From UBA4742 sp002403895 (GTDB lineage: Bacteria > Actinomycetota > Acidimicrobiia > Acidimicrobiales > Acidimicrobilacustridaceae), in NCBI GenBank assembly GCA_036823295.1, contig DAISGD010000091.1, forward strand, positions 1 through 7,487: 7,487 bases of DNA, given 5' to 3'. Both the position numbers and the translations under genes were made by a program. The first letter of the stretch is position 1. Every line of letters begins with the position of its first letter. Of this stretch, positions 1 through 5,678 are shown one piece after another. The notes below the pieces were generated by a model, which saw only the letters and a program-made list of their open reading frames with translations, was not told where the DNA came from and made no database searches.

Positions 1-771
1 CATCGTGGAGGTCGTGGGCCTCGTGGAGGTCGTGGGCCTCGTGGAGGTCGTGGGCCTCGTGGCGGCGGTGGGTTTGGACGGATCGGTGGCCATGCGCTTG
101 AGGCTGTCGGCGGTGCCGGCCAACACGGTGGCGTGCACCGCCCGGGCGAGAGCTGATCCGTAGGTGGAGCGGGGACCGCCGAACGGCTCCTGGTCGGCGG
201 GCGGGCCGATGGGGCAGACCAGGACGACGGCGTCGGTGGCGGTGCCAGTGCCGGGGACGCCGGCGTCGAACAGCGCCTGGGTCTTGGCTTCGGTGGCGGT
301 GGCCACCAGGTTGACCAGGGCGCCGGCAGTCATAGGTACGGGAACGAAGGCGACGATGTTGATGGTTCCCGGCGTGGGGCGGAGGGTGAGGTCGCGGTCG
401 ATGGTGCCGACCGGAGCGGAGGCCCAGGTGGGAACCCGTACCCCCACGGTGGTGTCGACCCGGACGCCGTCGTCCTCGGCAGACGGCCAGGCGCCGACGT
501 CAGCGGCGGTGAGGAGACCAACCCCCCGGTCGATGTCGTGGAGCCCTACGGCGGTGGCTAACTCGGCGAGGTGTGCGGCCGGGTCGATGCGGCCGTACCC
601 GGAGCGGACCTGGGCATTGATGATCCAGGAGCGCTCGCCGATGCCGCCGCCCAGCACCGACGAGGCGATGACGCAGGCCGGCTGGGGGAGGGTCCACACC
701 AGCAGCGGGAGGTCGAGATCGTCCTCGCGGCGGGAGTGGAGGGTCGGCGAGGGAGCAGGAAACAAGGGCAC
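1..771 (-). CDS. cbiZ: Adenosylcobinamide amidohydrolase CbiZ (C-terminus runs off the left edge)
   Basis: CbiZ hydrolyses the amide bond that holds the aminopropanol arm of adenosylcobinamide, giving adenosylcobyric acid, so scavenged incomplete corrinoids can re-enter cobalamin synthesis in the cytoplasm. I translated this minus-strand frame by hand. Counting from a GTG at 771, family-like blocks appear in order: SSVLGGGIG (37-45), GVGLLTAADV (83-92), TTVGVRVP (107-114), TINIV (136-140), ATEAKTQAL (159-167) and GTGTATDAVV (174-183). The domain looks complete by about residue 226 and is followed by a Thr/Pro/Arg tail still open at base 1. The frame has no ATG before residue 147, so the start must be non-ATG. 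GTG 771 is my choice and TTG 765 is an alternative; neither has a convincing Shine-Dalgarno. An in-frame TAG at 823-825 limits the N-terminus. It is divergent from cobO. Identity is firm; the start is weak. Confidence 0.9.
   Translation of the reverse strand, partial: MPLFPAPSPTLHSRREDDLDLPLLVWTLPQPACVIASSVLGGGIGERSWIINAQVRSGYGRIDPAAHLAELATAVGLHDIDRGVGLLTAADVGAWPSAEDDGVRVDTTVGVRVPTWASAPVGTIDRDLTLRPTPGTINIVAFVPVPMTAGALVNLVATATEAKTQALFDAGVPGTGTATDAVVLVCPIGPPADQEPFGGPRSTYGSALARAVHATVLAGTADSLKRMATDPSKPTAATRPTTSTRPTTSTRPTTSTM
5..58. repeat. 18-bp tandem repeat in the cbiZ tail, three perfect copies
   Basis: The plus-strand unit GTGGAGGTCGTGGGCCTC occurs perfectly at 5-22, 23-40 and 41-58. Bases 1-4 differ from the end of a preceding unit at one position, and four bases of a next unit follow at 59-62, so the array may extend beyond the window. 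On the minus strand the unit is six codons, adding TRPTTS per copy to the CbiZ reading frame. A unit length divisible by three keeps the frame when copy number changes. The same minus-strand DNA read in another frame gives the His-rich hexapeptide EAHDLH. Confidence 0.9.
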
Positions 772-924
772 CAGCTTCAGCGACGGCGGAGACGTGGGCG
801 CCGGACGGCGCGAGTGGCGAGGCTAGTCGGGTTGCTCTCGGTCGCTCCTCGCGGCGTTCGCCTTCTTCGGCCCTGCGGCCGGTGGTCGCCTCCCCCCGCG
901 AGCGGCCGGCGAGCAGGCGATCCT

Positions 925-965
925 CGAGGTCCTCCCGGAGTGGCCGGTGCGGCTCCTCGACCTCG
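925..965. repeat. Inverted repeat in the cbiZ-cobO divergent gap
   Basis: CGAGGTC (925-931) and GACCTCG (959-965) are perfect 7-bp inverted arms separated by 27 bases. They lie in the 266-base gap between the cbiZ start and cobO, the only place where a shared regulator of the two genes could bind. I see no cobalamin riboswitch core or B12 box on either strand of this gap. The rest of the gap (772-1037) holds no gene I can support. Function is unknown; a seven-base arm in GC-rich DNA can arise by chance. Confidence 0.35.
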
Positions 966-1025
966 GCGGGCACGCGAGCGGTTTCGCGACGATGACACGG
1001 CCGGGACCGTCGCACACCCGCTGGC

Positions 1026-1031
1026 TACGCT
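1026..1031 (+). promoter_or_regulatory. Candidate -10 element of a leaderless cobO promoter
   Basis: TACGCT fits the actinobacterial -10 pattern TANNNT and ends exactly six bases before the cobO ATG. Transcription would then begin at or next to the A of the start codon, giving a leaderless mRNA. This agrees with the absence of any Shine-Dalgarno in the bases before the ATG (CCCCGC). The -35 is unclear: GGGACC at 1003-1008 has the right 17-base spacing but a poor match, while ATGACA at 992-997 matches TTGACA well but lies 28 bases away. Confidence 0.5.
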
Positions 1032-1037
1032 CCCCGC

Positions 1038-1631
1038 ATGTCCGCATCGGAGTCCCCGTCGTCGCCGATTCCCACCGAAGCGCCGCTGAAGCCAGCGGCC
1101 CCGGCGGCGGGACGGCCCAAGTCGGTGGTCATCGTCAACACCGGTGACGGCAAGGGCAAGTCGTCGTCCGCCTTCGGCGTGATGGTGCGGGGGTGGGCCC
1201 GGGGTTGGCGGGTCGGGGTTGTCCAGTGCATCAAGAGCGGCGACTGGAACACCGGTGAGCAGAAAGCCGCCGAAGAGCTCGGCATCGAGTGGAGCGCCAT
1301 GGGTGACGGCTTCACCTGGGATTCCGACGACCTCGAACAGACCGCCGAGATCGGTCGCCAGGCGTGGGCCACCGCCCGCGACAAGCTGACCTCCGGCGAC
1401 TACGACCTCCTCATCCTCGACGAGCTGACGTATCTGGTCAGCTTCGGGTGGGTGCCCGTCGCGGACGTGGTGGCCGGCGTGCGAGACCGGGCTCCCGGCA
1501 CCAGCGTGGTGATCACCGGCCGCGACGCCCCCGCCGAGCTGATCGAGCTGGCCGACACGGTGACCGAGATGCGCAAGGTCAAGCACGCCTTCGACCAGGG
1601 CATCAGCGCCCGCCGCGGCATCGAGTTCTGA
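1038..1631 (+). CDS. cobO: Cob(I)alamin/corrinoid adenosyltransferase, CobO/BtuR (CobA-type)
   Basis: Transfers the 5'-deoxyadenosyl group from ATP to the cobalt of reduced corrinoids, in de novo synthesis, salvage and activation of imported B12; cytoplasmic. The 197-residue protein has the whole family pattern: P-loop GDGKGKSS (36-43), VGVVQCIKSGDWNTGE (59-74), GFTWDSDD (91-98), Walker B-like DLLILDELTY (123-132), VVITGRDAPAELIELADTVTEM (157-178) and the C-terminal HAFDQGISARRGIEF (183-197). The P-loop ends in GKS where many homologues have GKT, a conservative change. Residues 1-27 are a Pro/Ala/Ser-rich extension with no visible motif. Length is normal for the family. It ends upstream of the riboswitch, so that element does not control it; its own leaderless-type promoter precedes the ATG. 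Divergent from cbiZ, another salvage gene. Confidence 0.96.
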   Translation: MSASESPSSPIPTEAPLKPAAPAAGRPKSVVIVNTGDGKGKSSSAFGVMVRGWARGWRVGVVQCIKSGDWNTGEQKAAEELGIEWSAMGDGFTWDSDDLEQTAEIGRQAWATARDKLTSGDYDLLILDELTYLVSFGWVPVADVVAGVRDRAPGTSVVITGRDAPAELIELADTVTEMRKVKHAFDQGISARRGIEF

Positions 1632-1650
1632 CCGACGGATCGACTACGGG

Positions 1651-1662
1651 CCGTGCGCACGG
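1651..1662. other. 12-bp perfect palindrome between cobO and the riboswitch
   Basis: CCGTGCGCACGG reads identically on both strands and lies 20 bases after the cobO stop. It could be a dimeric operator for the downstream operon or a short hairpin at the cobO 3' end. No T-run follows, so an intrinsic terminator is not supported. A tandem repeat GACGGTC (1677-1683, 1684-1690) follows, directly before the riboswitch. Confidence 0.35.
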
Positions 1663-1690
1663 GACGGGGTGTGATTGACGGTCGACGGTC

Positions 1691-1860
1691 GGCTGTGGTG
1701 TCCTCTGGATTACAACTGATGCGTCGCCCGAGGGGGAAGCCGGTCCGATTCCGGCGCTGACCCGCAACCGTAGGCGGAACCGAGATTCGATTCCGTGAGC
1801 CGGAACGCCCCGGGTGGCGTCATTGCTCCACCACCGTCGTCGGACTGCGGACGTTGGGGC
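1691..1860 (+). ncRNA. Cobalamin riboswitch (aptamer and candidate L13 kissing hairpin)
   Basis: Senses cobalamin in the leader of the transport operon. The class-defining core is plain: GGGGGAA (1732-1738), the P5 stem GCCGG/CCGGC (1739-1743 with 1751-1755) closing the 7-base loop TCCGATT, then GCGCTGACCCGCAACCGTA running to 1772, and the B12 box GTGAGCCGGAACGCC ending at 1809. GGTG (1697-1700) can pair with CGCC (1806-1809) as the closing stem, allowing one G-U. Downstream, CGTC (1835-1838) pairs with GACG (1850-1853), and GCTCCA (1825-1830) with TGGGGC (1855-1860), one G-U. The loop of this hairpin holds TCGGA (1840-1844), the exact complement of TCCGA in the P5 loop (1744-1748). That is the expected L5-L13 kissing contact of this riboswitch class. 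The core match is strong; the outer limits and the L13 assignment are inferred from pairing. Confidence 0.92.
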
Positions 1861-1892
1861 TCTGGACCGTCCTCCCGCACCGGGTGGCCGAC

Positions 1893-1923
1893 CTCCTGGG
1901 GCTTCACCGTTCGCCCCAAGGAG
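1893..1923 (+). promoter_or_regulatory. Shine-Dalgarno-sequestering hairpin (riboswitch expression platform)
   Basis: CTCCTGGGGC (1893-1902) pairs with GCCCCAAGGAG (1913-1923): ten base pairs with one bulged A and a ten-base loop. The 3' arm contains AAGGAG (1918-1923), the only good Shine-Dalgarno before the secreted-protein gene, so the folded state would block ribosome loading. No T-run follows, which argues for translational rather than termination control. It lies 33 bases after the candidate kissing hairpin, in the right place for an expression platform. Confidence 0.7.
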
Positions 1924-1936
1924 TCGAGTGTCCCCC

Positions 1937-2869
1937 ATGTCCGCCCCACACCGCCTCCGGCGGACCCACCTGGTGGCCGCCGCGTTCGCCGGTTTGGTGC
2001 TGGTGGCGGTAATGGCGGGACCGGCCGCGCTGGCAGGGACATCCCTGGGCCGGTCCGCCTTGGGCTCGACGGATTGCGCGTCGGCGGCGGACGCACGCGT
2101 GGGTCTCGCCATCGACTTCGGCGACAAGCTCTACGCAGACACGCCGCCGGCGACAACGAGCCAGTGTCTGGTCCCCTCAGGGAATGGCCTCGACCTGTTG
2201 AAGGCTGCCGGCCACACCATCCGGCTCAGCAACTCCAGCCTTTTGTGCGCGATCGACGGCTACCCAGCCAACGGCTGCGGGGTACACAACCCCGACCAGA
2301 CCTATGACTACTGGAGTTATTGGTACAAGAAGGATCAAGCCTGGTTCTACTCTGGCATCGGTCCCGGCGGCCGCACACCTGGCGACGGTGACGTGGAGGG
2401 TTGGCATTTCGTGCGAGGGGGCGGCAACCCCACCGACCCACCTCCCGGCGTCGACCCGACCACGGTCTGCCCGCCGCTCACCACCACGACCCTGCCGCCC
2501 ACGACGACCACGACCGATGGCGGCGGTGGAGGCGCAGTCGGCGGCGGTGGATCGCGACCTGTGTTCCACGTGACTCCCACCATCAAGGCCGGCACAAGTG
2601 GCCAGACCACCGTCGAGCCTGGTTCCACCAACGACACCATCCGGGGTGAGGCCCTGACCGAGGCCGAGTCGGCCACGTCCCTCGACGGCGAGGGCTTCGC
2701 CAAATCCGACGGCTCCCGCAACGAACTGGCCACGGGCGAGCCGGGCGCCGACGGCGGCGGATCGTCATCCGGTACCGGGGTGCCCATCGCCATTGCGGGG
2801 GGCGGCGTGGTGATCATGGCGCTCGGCGTCACCGCGGCGTTGCGCTTCCGCGCCGAGCCGGAGGACTGA
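1937..2869 (+). CDS. Secreted, C-terminally anchored protein with transcobalamin-like (DUF4430-type) domain; probable corrinoid capture protein
   Basis: A 310-residue exported protein, first gene after the riboswitch. Residues 1-33 form a signal peptide: RLRR, a hydrophobic core (12-31) and a likely cleavage after ALA (31-33). Residues about 53-159 resemble the DUF4430 family, related to the C-terminal beta domain of transcobalamin and intrinsic factor: GLAIDFG (56-62), GNGLDLLKAAG (82-92), IDGY (106-109), YDYWSYWY (123-130) and GDVEGWHFV (151-159). Four cysteines (47, 77, 104, 114) could form disulfides. A Pro/Thr linker (165-193) and Gly run (195-205) follow, then a membrane segment (282-303) with a short charged tail; there is no LPXTG. 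ATG 1937 lies 13 bases after AAGGAG. In-frame GTG 1928, 4 bases after it, would add three residues. I infer cobalamin binding at the cell surface from domain and context; the domain match is by eye. Confidence 0.82.
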   Translation: MSAPHRLRRTHLVAAAFAGLVLVAVMAGPAALAGTSLGRSALGSTDCASAADARVGLAIDFGDKLYADTPPATTSQCLVPSGNGLDLLKAAGHTIRLSNSSLLCAIDGYPANGCGVHNPDQTYDYWSYWYKKDQAWFYSGIGPGGRTPGDGDVEGWHFVRGGGNPTDPPPGVDPTTVCPPLTTTTLPPTTTTTDGGGGGAVGGGGSRPVFHVTPTIKAGTSGQTTVEPGSTNDTIRGEALTEAESATSLDGEGFAKSDGSRNELATGEPGADGGGSSSGTGVPIAIAGGGVVIMALGVTAALRFRAEPED

Positions 2870-2874
2870 TCGGG

Positions 2875-4068
2875 GTGGCTCGCCATCCGGCGACCCGTCG
2901 ACTCCTCCATCCCGGCGGCTGGTGGCTGTGGGCCGGAGGCCTGGCCGCGGCCGCCATGCGCACCACCAACCCGTTTTTGCTGGCCATGATCATCGTGGTG
3001 GTGGCCTACGTGGTCGCCGCCCGGCGCACATCGGCCCCCTGGGCCCGGTCGTTCGGTTCGTTCGTGCGCCTGGCCGTGTTCGTGGTGGGGTTCCGGTTGT
3101 TCATCCAGATCTTGTTCGGGACCCGCATCCCCGGGACCGAGCTGTTCACCCTCCCGTCGGTGGCGCTGCCGTCGTGGATGGCCGGCGTGACCGTGGGCGG
3201 ACCAGTCAGCCTCGAGTCGCTCGTCTTCGCCTTCAACCAGGGACTCCGGCTGGCCACCGTGCTCATCTGCTTTGGGGCGGTCAACAGCCTGTGCAGTCCG
3301 TACCGCATGCTCCGCTGCCTGCCGGCGTCGCTCTACGAGGCGGGGGTGGCGGTCACCGTCGCCCTGTCCTTCGCCCCGCAGGCCGTGATCCAGATCGGGC
3401 GCCTGCGTGAGGCGCGGCGCTTGCGGGGCCGGCCTGTCCGCGGTGTGGCCGCGCTGCGGGGGATGGCGCTGCCGGTGCTGGAGGGCGGGCTCGACCGCTC
3501 GGTGGCGCTGGCCGCGTCGATGGACACCCGCGGCTATGGGCGTCGCACTGACGTGGCAACCGGTGTCCGGCGCATGACCAGCCTGGCGACCGGCCTGGGG
3601 ATCCTGGCCGTGGCTGTCGGTCTTTATGGCGTGCTCGACGCCGGTGCCCCCCGGGCCCTGGGGCTACCGCTGCTGGGCGCTGGCTCGGTGGCCCTCGCCG
3701 TCGGACTTTTCGCCAGTGGCCGCCGGGCCGTGCGCACCCGCTACCGGCCGGACCCGTGGCGGCTTCCCGAATGGGTGGTCGGCTTCTCCGGCCTGGCCGC
3801 CCTGGTGGGCATGGTGGCGGCCGCCCGACTGCCGGGTGGCGAGGCCGCGCTCGACTCGTTCACCGTTCCCCTGGTGTGGCCGGCACTGCCCGCGGCCGCC
3901 GTGGCTGGGATCATGGCCGGGCTGCTGCCCTCGGCGGTGGCGCCCCATCCCCCGGCCTTCCTCGGTGTGGCGGCGCGACCGACGGCGAGCCCTGATGGCG
4001 CACCTGATGACGCCCCTGACGGCGTCTCGTGCCCCGGTGCGGAGACACCGGACGTGGTGGCGGCATGA
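2875..4068 (+). CDS. ECF transporter T component (EcfT-type transmembrane coupling protein), probably for cobalamin
   Basis: Integral membrane subunit that links the ATPase to the substrate-binding S component in an energy-coupling factor importer. The family's two Ala-Arg-Gly-type coupling motifs are visible: ARRLRG (180-185) and MDTRGYG (216-222). Hydrophobic segments lie at about 15-50, 64-82, 115-137 and 154-172. After the second motif come four more, at about 236-256, 264-282, 297-317 and 333-354, and a Pro/Asp/Ala-rich tail. At 397 residues it is clearly longer than a usual EcfT (roughly 260), and the excess is C-terminal. GTG 2875 is chosen because GGAGGA (2860-2865) lies nine bases upstream, inside the end of the preceding gene, whose stop is five bases away. 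Its stop overlaps the ATPase start (ATGA, 4065-4068). It probably corresponds to the T subunit of actinobacterial CbrTUV-like systems; substrate is inferred from context. Confidence 0.9.
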   Translation: MARHPATRRLLHPGGWWLWAGGLAAAAMRTTNPFLLAMIIVVVAYVVAARRTSAPWARSFGSFVRLAVFVVGFRLFIQILFGTRIPGTELFTLPSVALPSWMAGVTVGGPVSLESLVFAFNQGLRLATVLICFGAVNSLCSPYRMLRCLPASLYEAGVAVTVALSFAPQAVIQIGRLREARRLRGRPVRGVAALRGMALPVLEGGLDRSVALAASMDTRGYGRRTDVATGVRRMTSLATGLGILAVAVGLYGVLDAGAPRALGLPLLGAGSVALAVGLFASGRRAVRTRYRPDPWRLPEWVVGFSGLAALVGMVAAARLPGGEAALDSFTVPLVWPALPAAAVAGIMAGLLPSAVAPHPPAFLGVAARPTASPDGAPDDAPDGVSCPGAETPDVVAA

Positions 4069-5678
4069 TCCACTTCGAGCACGTCACGTTCACCTACCCC
4101 GACGTCGAGCATTCGACGCTGACCGACGTCGACCTGCGCATCCCCGAGGGGGAGCTGTGCCTGGTCGTGGGTCAGACCGGGTCGGGCAAGTCGACACTGC
4201 TGCGGGCGGTGAACGGGCTGGTGCCGCGCTTCACCGGCGGCCGCCTCGAGGGATCGGTCACCGTGAACGGTCGCCGCACCGAGGACCACGCCCCACGCGA
4301 TCTGGCCGACCTCGTCGGCGTGGTGGGCCAGGACCCGTCGGCCGGTTTCGTCACCGACACCGTCGAGGACGAGCTGGCCTACGCCATGGAGAACCTGGGC
4401 ATCCCGGCCGACGTCATGCGCCGCCGGGTGGAAGACACCCTGGACCTGCTCGGCCTCCACGAACTGCGGGACCGCCCCCTCATCACCTTGTCGGGCGGCC
4501 AGCAACAGCGGGTGGCGATCGGCTCGGTGCTCACCACGTCGCCCCGCATCCTGGTGCTGGACGAGCCCACCTCGGCCCTCGACCCGGCGGCGGCGGAGGA
4601 AGTGCTGGCCGCGCTGACTCGGCTGGTTCACGACCTGGGCATCACCGTCCTGGTGGCCGAGCACCGTCTCGAGCGGGTGGTGCAGTACGCCGATCGGATC
4701 CTGATGCTGCCCGGCGGGGGAGGCCCGGTGGAGGTGGGCGAGCCGGCCTTCGTCATGGCCACCTCCCCGGTAGCGCCGCCCGTGGTCGAACTGGGCCGGC
4801 TGGCCGGATGGTCGCCGCTGCCGCTGTCGATCCGGGACGCCCGCCGGGCGGCGGGTCCGCTGCGCGACGCCCTGGTCGGGAGCGTGCCGCCCAACCCGGA
4901 GCGTCGAGCGACCACCTCGGCCGCGTCGGTGTCGGGTCTGCACGCCGCCTACGGGCCGGTGGTCGCCCTGCGCGACGTCACCATCGACGTTCGCCACGGC
5001 GAAGTGCTGGCCGTGATGGGCCGCAACGGCGCCGGCAAGTCGACGCTGCTGTCGCACCTGGTGGGGCTGCGCGCTCCGCAGGCGGGCAAGGTCCTCGTCG
5101 CCGATCAGGAGCCGGCGCGACTGTCGCCCAAGGACGCCATCCGCCTCATCGGGATGGTGCCGCAAGACCCAGGCCTGTTGCTCAGCGCCGATTCGGTGGG
5201 CGCCGAGTGTCGTGCCAACGATCACGACTCGCACCTCGAGCCGGGGACGACGGCCGCCACTCTGGAACGGGTGGTACCCGGGGTCGATCCCGCCGCCCAT
5301 CCGCGGGACCTGTCCGAAGGGCAGCGGCTGGGCCTGGCCCTGGCCGTGGTGCTGGCCGCCAGCCCGCCGGTGGTGGTGCTGGACGAGCCGACCCGCGGAC
5401 TCGATTACCAGGCCAAGGACCGGCTGGTGGCCCGGTTGGAGGAGTTGGCTGCCGACGGTCACGCGGTGGTGTTGGCCACCCATGACGTCGAGGTGGTGGC
5501 CCGGGTGGCCGACCGGGTGGTGGTGCTGGCGGCGGGTGAGGTGGTGGCGGACGGCCCGGCCCGTGAGGTCGTGACGCACTCCCCGGTGTTTGCCCCCCAG
5601 GTGGCCAAGGTGCTGGCGCCCGGCACATGGCTGACGGTGCCTGAGGTGGGCCACGCCCTGGCCGCGGTGGCCTCATGA
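4065..5678 (+). CDS. ECF transporter ATPase, two ABC domains fused in one chain
   Basis: Energises the ECF importer by ATP hydrolysis on the cytoplasmic face. It carries both nucleotide-binding domains in 537 residues, where many ECF systems use two separate proteins. First domain: Walker A GQTGSGKST (36-44), Q-loop Q89, signature LSGGQQQ (142-148), Walker B ILVLDEPTS (162-170), His200. Second domain: Walker A GRNGAGKST (319-327), Q-loop Q367, signature LSEGQRL (416-422), Walker B VVVLDEPTRGLD (436-447), His473. A linker of about 60 residues (230-290) joins them. The second signature has Glu in place of the first Gly of SGGQ, a deviation confined to that half. ATG 4065 is chosen over upstream GTG 4029 because it forms the ATGA overlap with the T gene and starts directly at the ABC fold (MIHFEHVTFTYPD). 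The next gene starts in another ATGA overlap. Substrate is inferred from the riboswitch. Confidence 0.95.
   Translation: MIHFEHVTFTYPDVEHSTLTDVDLRIPEGELCLVVGQTGSGKSTLLRAVNGLVPRFTGGRLEGSVTVNGRRTEDHAPRDLADLVGVVGQDPSAGFVTDTVEDELAYAMENLGIPADVMRRRVEDTLDLLGLHELRDRPLITLSGGQQQRVAIGSVLTTSPRILVLDEPTSALDPAAAEEVLAALTRLVHDLGITVLVAEHRLERVVQYADRILMLPGGGGPVEVGEPAFVMATSPVAPPVVELGRLAGWSPLPLSIRDARRAAGPLRDALVGSVPPNPERRATTSAASVSGLHAAYGPVVALRDVTIDVRHGEVLAVMGRNGAGKSTLLSHLVGLRAPQAGKVLVADQEPARLSPKDAIRLIGMVPQDPGLLLSADSVGAECRANDHDSHLEPGTTAATLERVVPGVDPAAHPRDLSEGQRLGLALAVVLAASPPVVVLDEPTRGLDYQAKDRLVARLEELAADGHAVVLATHDVEVVARVADRVVVLAAGEVVADGPAREVVTHSPVFAPQVAKVLAPGTWLTVPEVGHALAAVAS

Noticed and set aside
1..62. CRISPR array at the left edge
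   Set aside because: Units are directly adjacent 18-mers without spacers and in frame with cbiZ; this is a coding tandem repeat.
164..826. Long plus-strand open frame of 220 codons
   Set aside because: Composition (Ser/Thr/Arg/Pro-rich, no motif) is that of a shadow; the opposite strand encodes clear CbiZ motifs in this interval.
500..1015. Minus-strand 171-codon open frame
   Set aside because: Overlaps cbiZ in another frame; Arg/Pro-rich with no recognisable domain.
1675..1704. TTGACG (1675-1680) with TGTCCT (1699-1704) as promoter of the riboswitch operon
   Set aside because: Transcription would start near 1711, inside the aptamer and after the 5' strand of its closing stem (1697-1700). 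The true promoter should lie further upstream.
1893..1923. Intrinsic terminator in the riboswitch leader
   Set aside because: The hairpin is strong but no T-run follows; its 3' arm contains the Shine-Dalgarno, which fits translational control better.
1814..1936. Upstream extension of the secreted-protein frame to 1814
   Set aside because: It covers riboswitch structure and would place 41 Arg/Pro-rich residues before a proper signal peptide. Starts at 1928 or 1937 fit the Shine-Dalgarno.
3626..5485. Plus-strand 619-codon frame and the 637-codon minus-strand frame over 3741-5654
   Set aside because: Both lie over the T component and ATPase genes, which have complete motifs in the right order. 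Long shadows are expected in GC-rich DNA.
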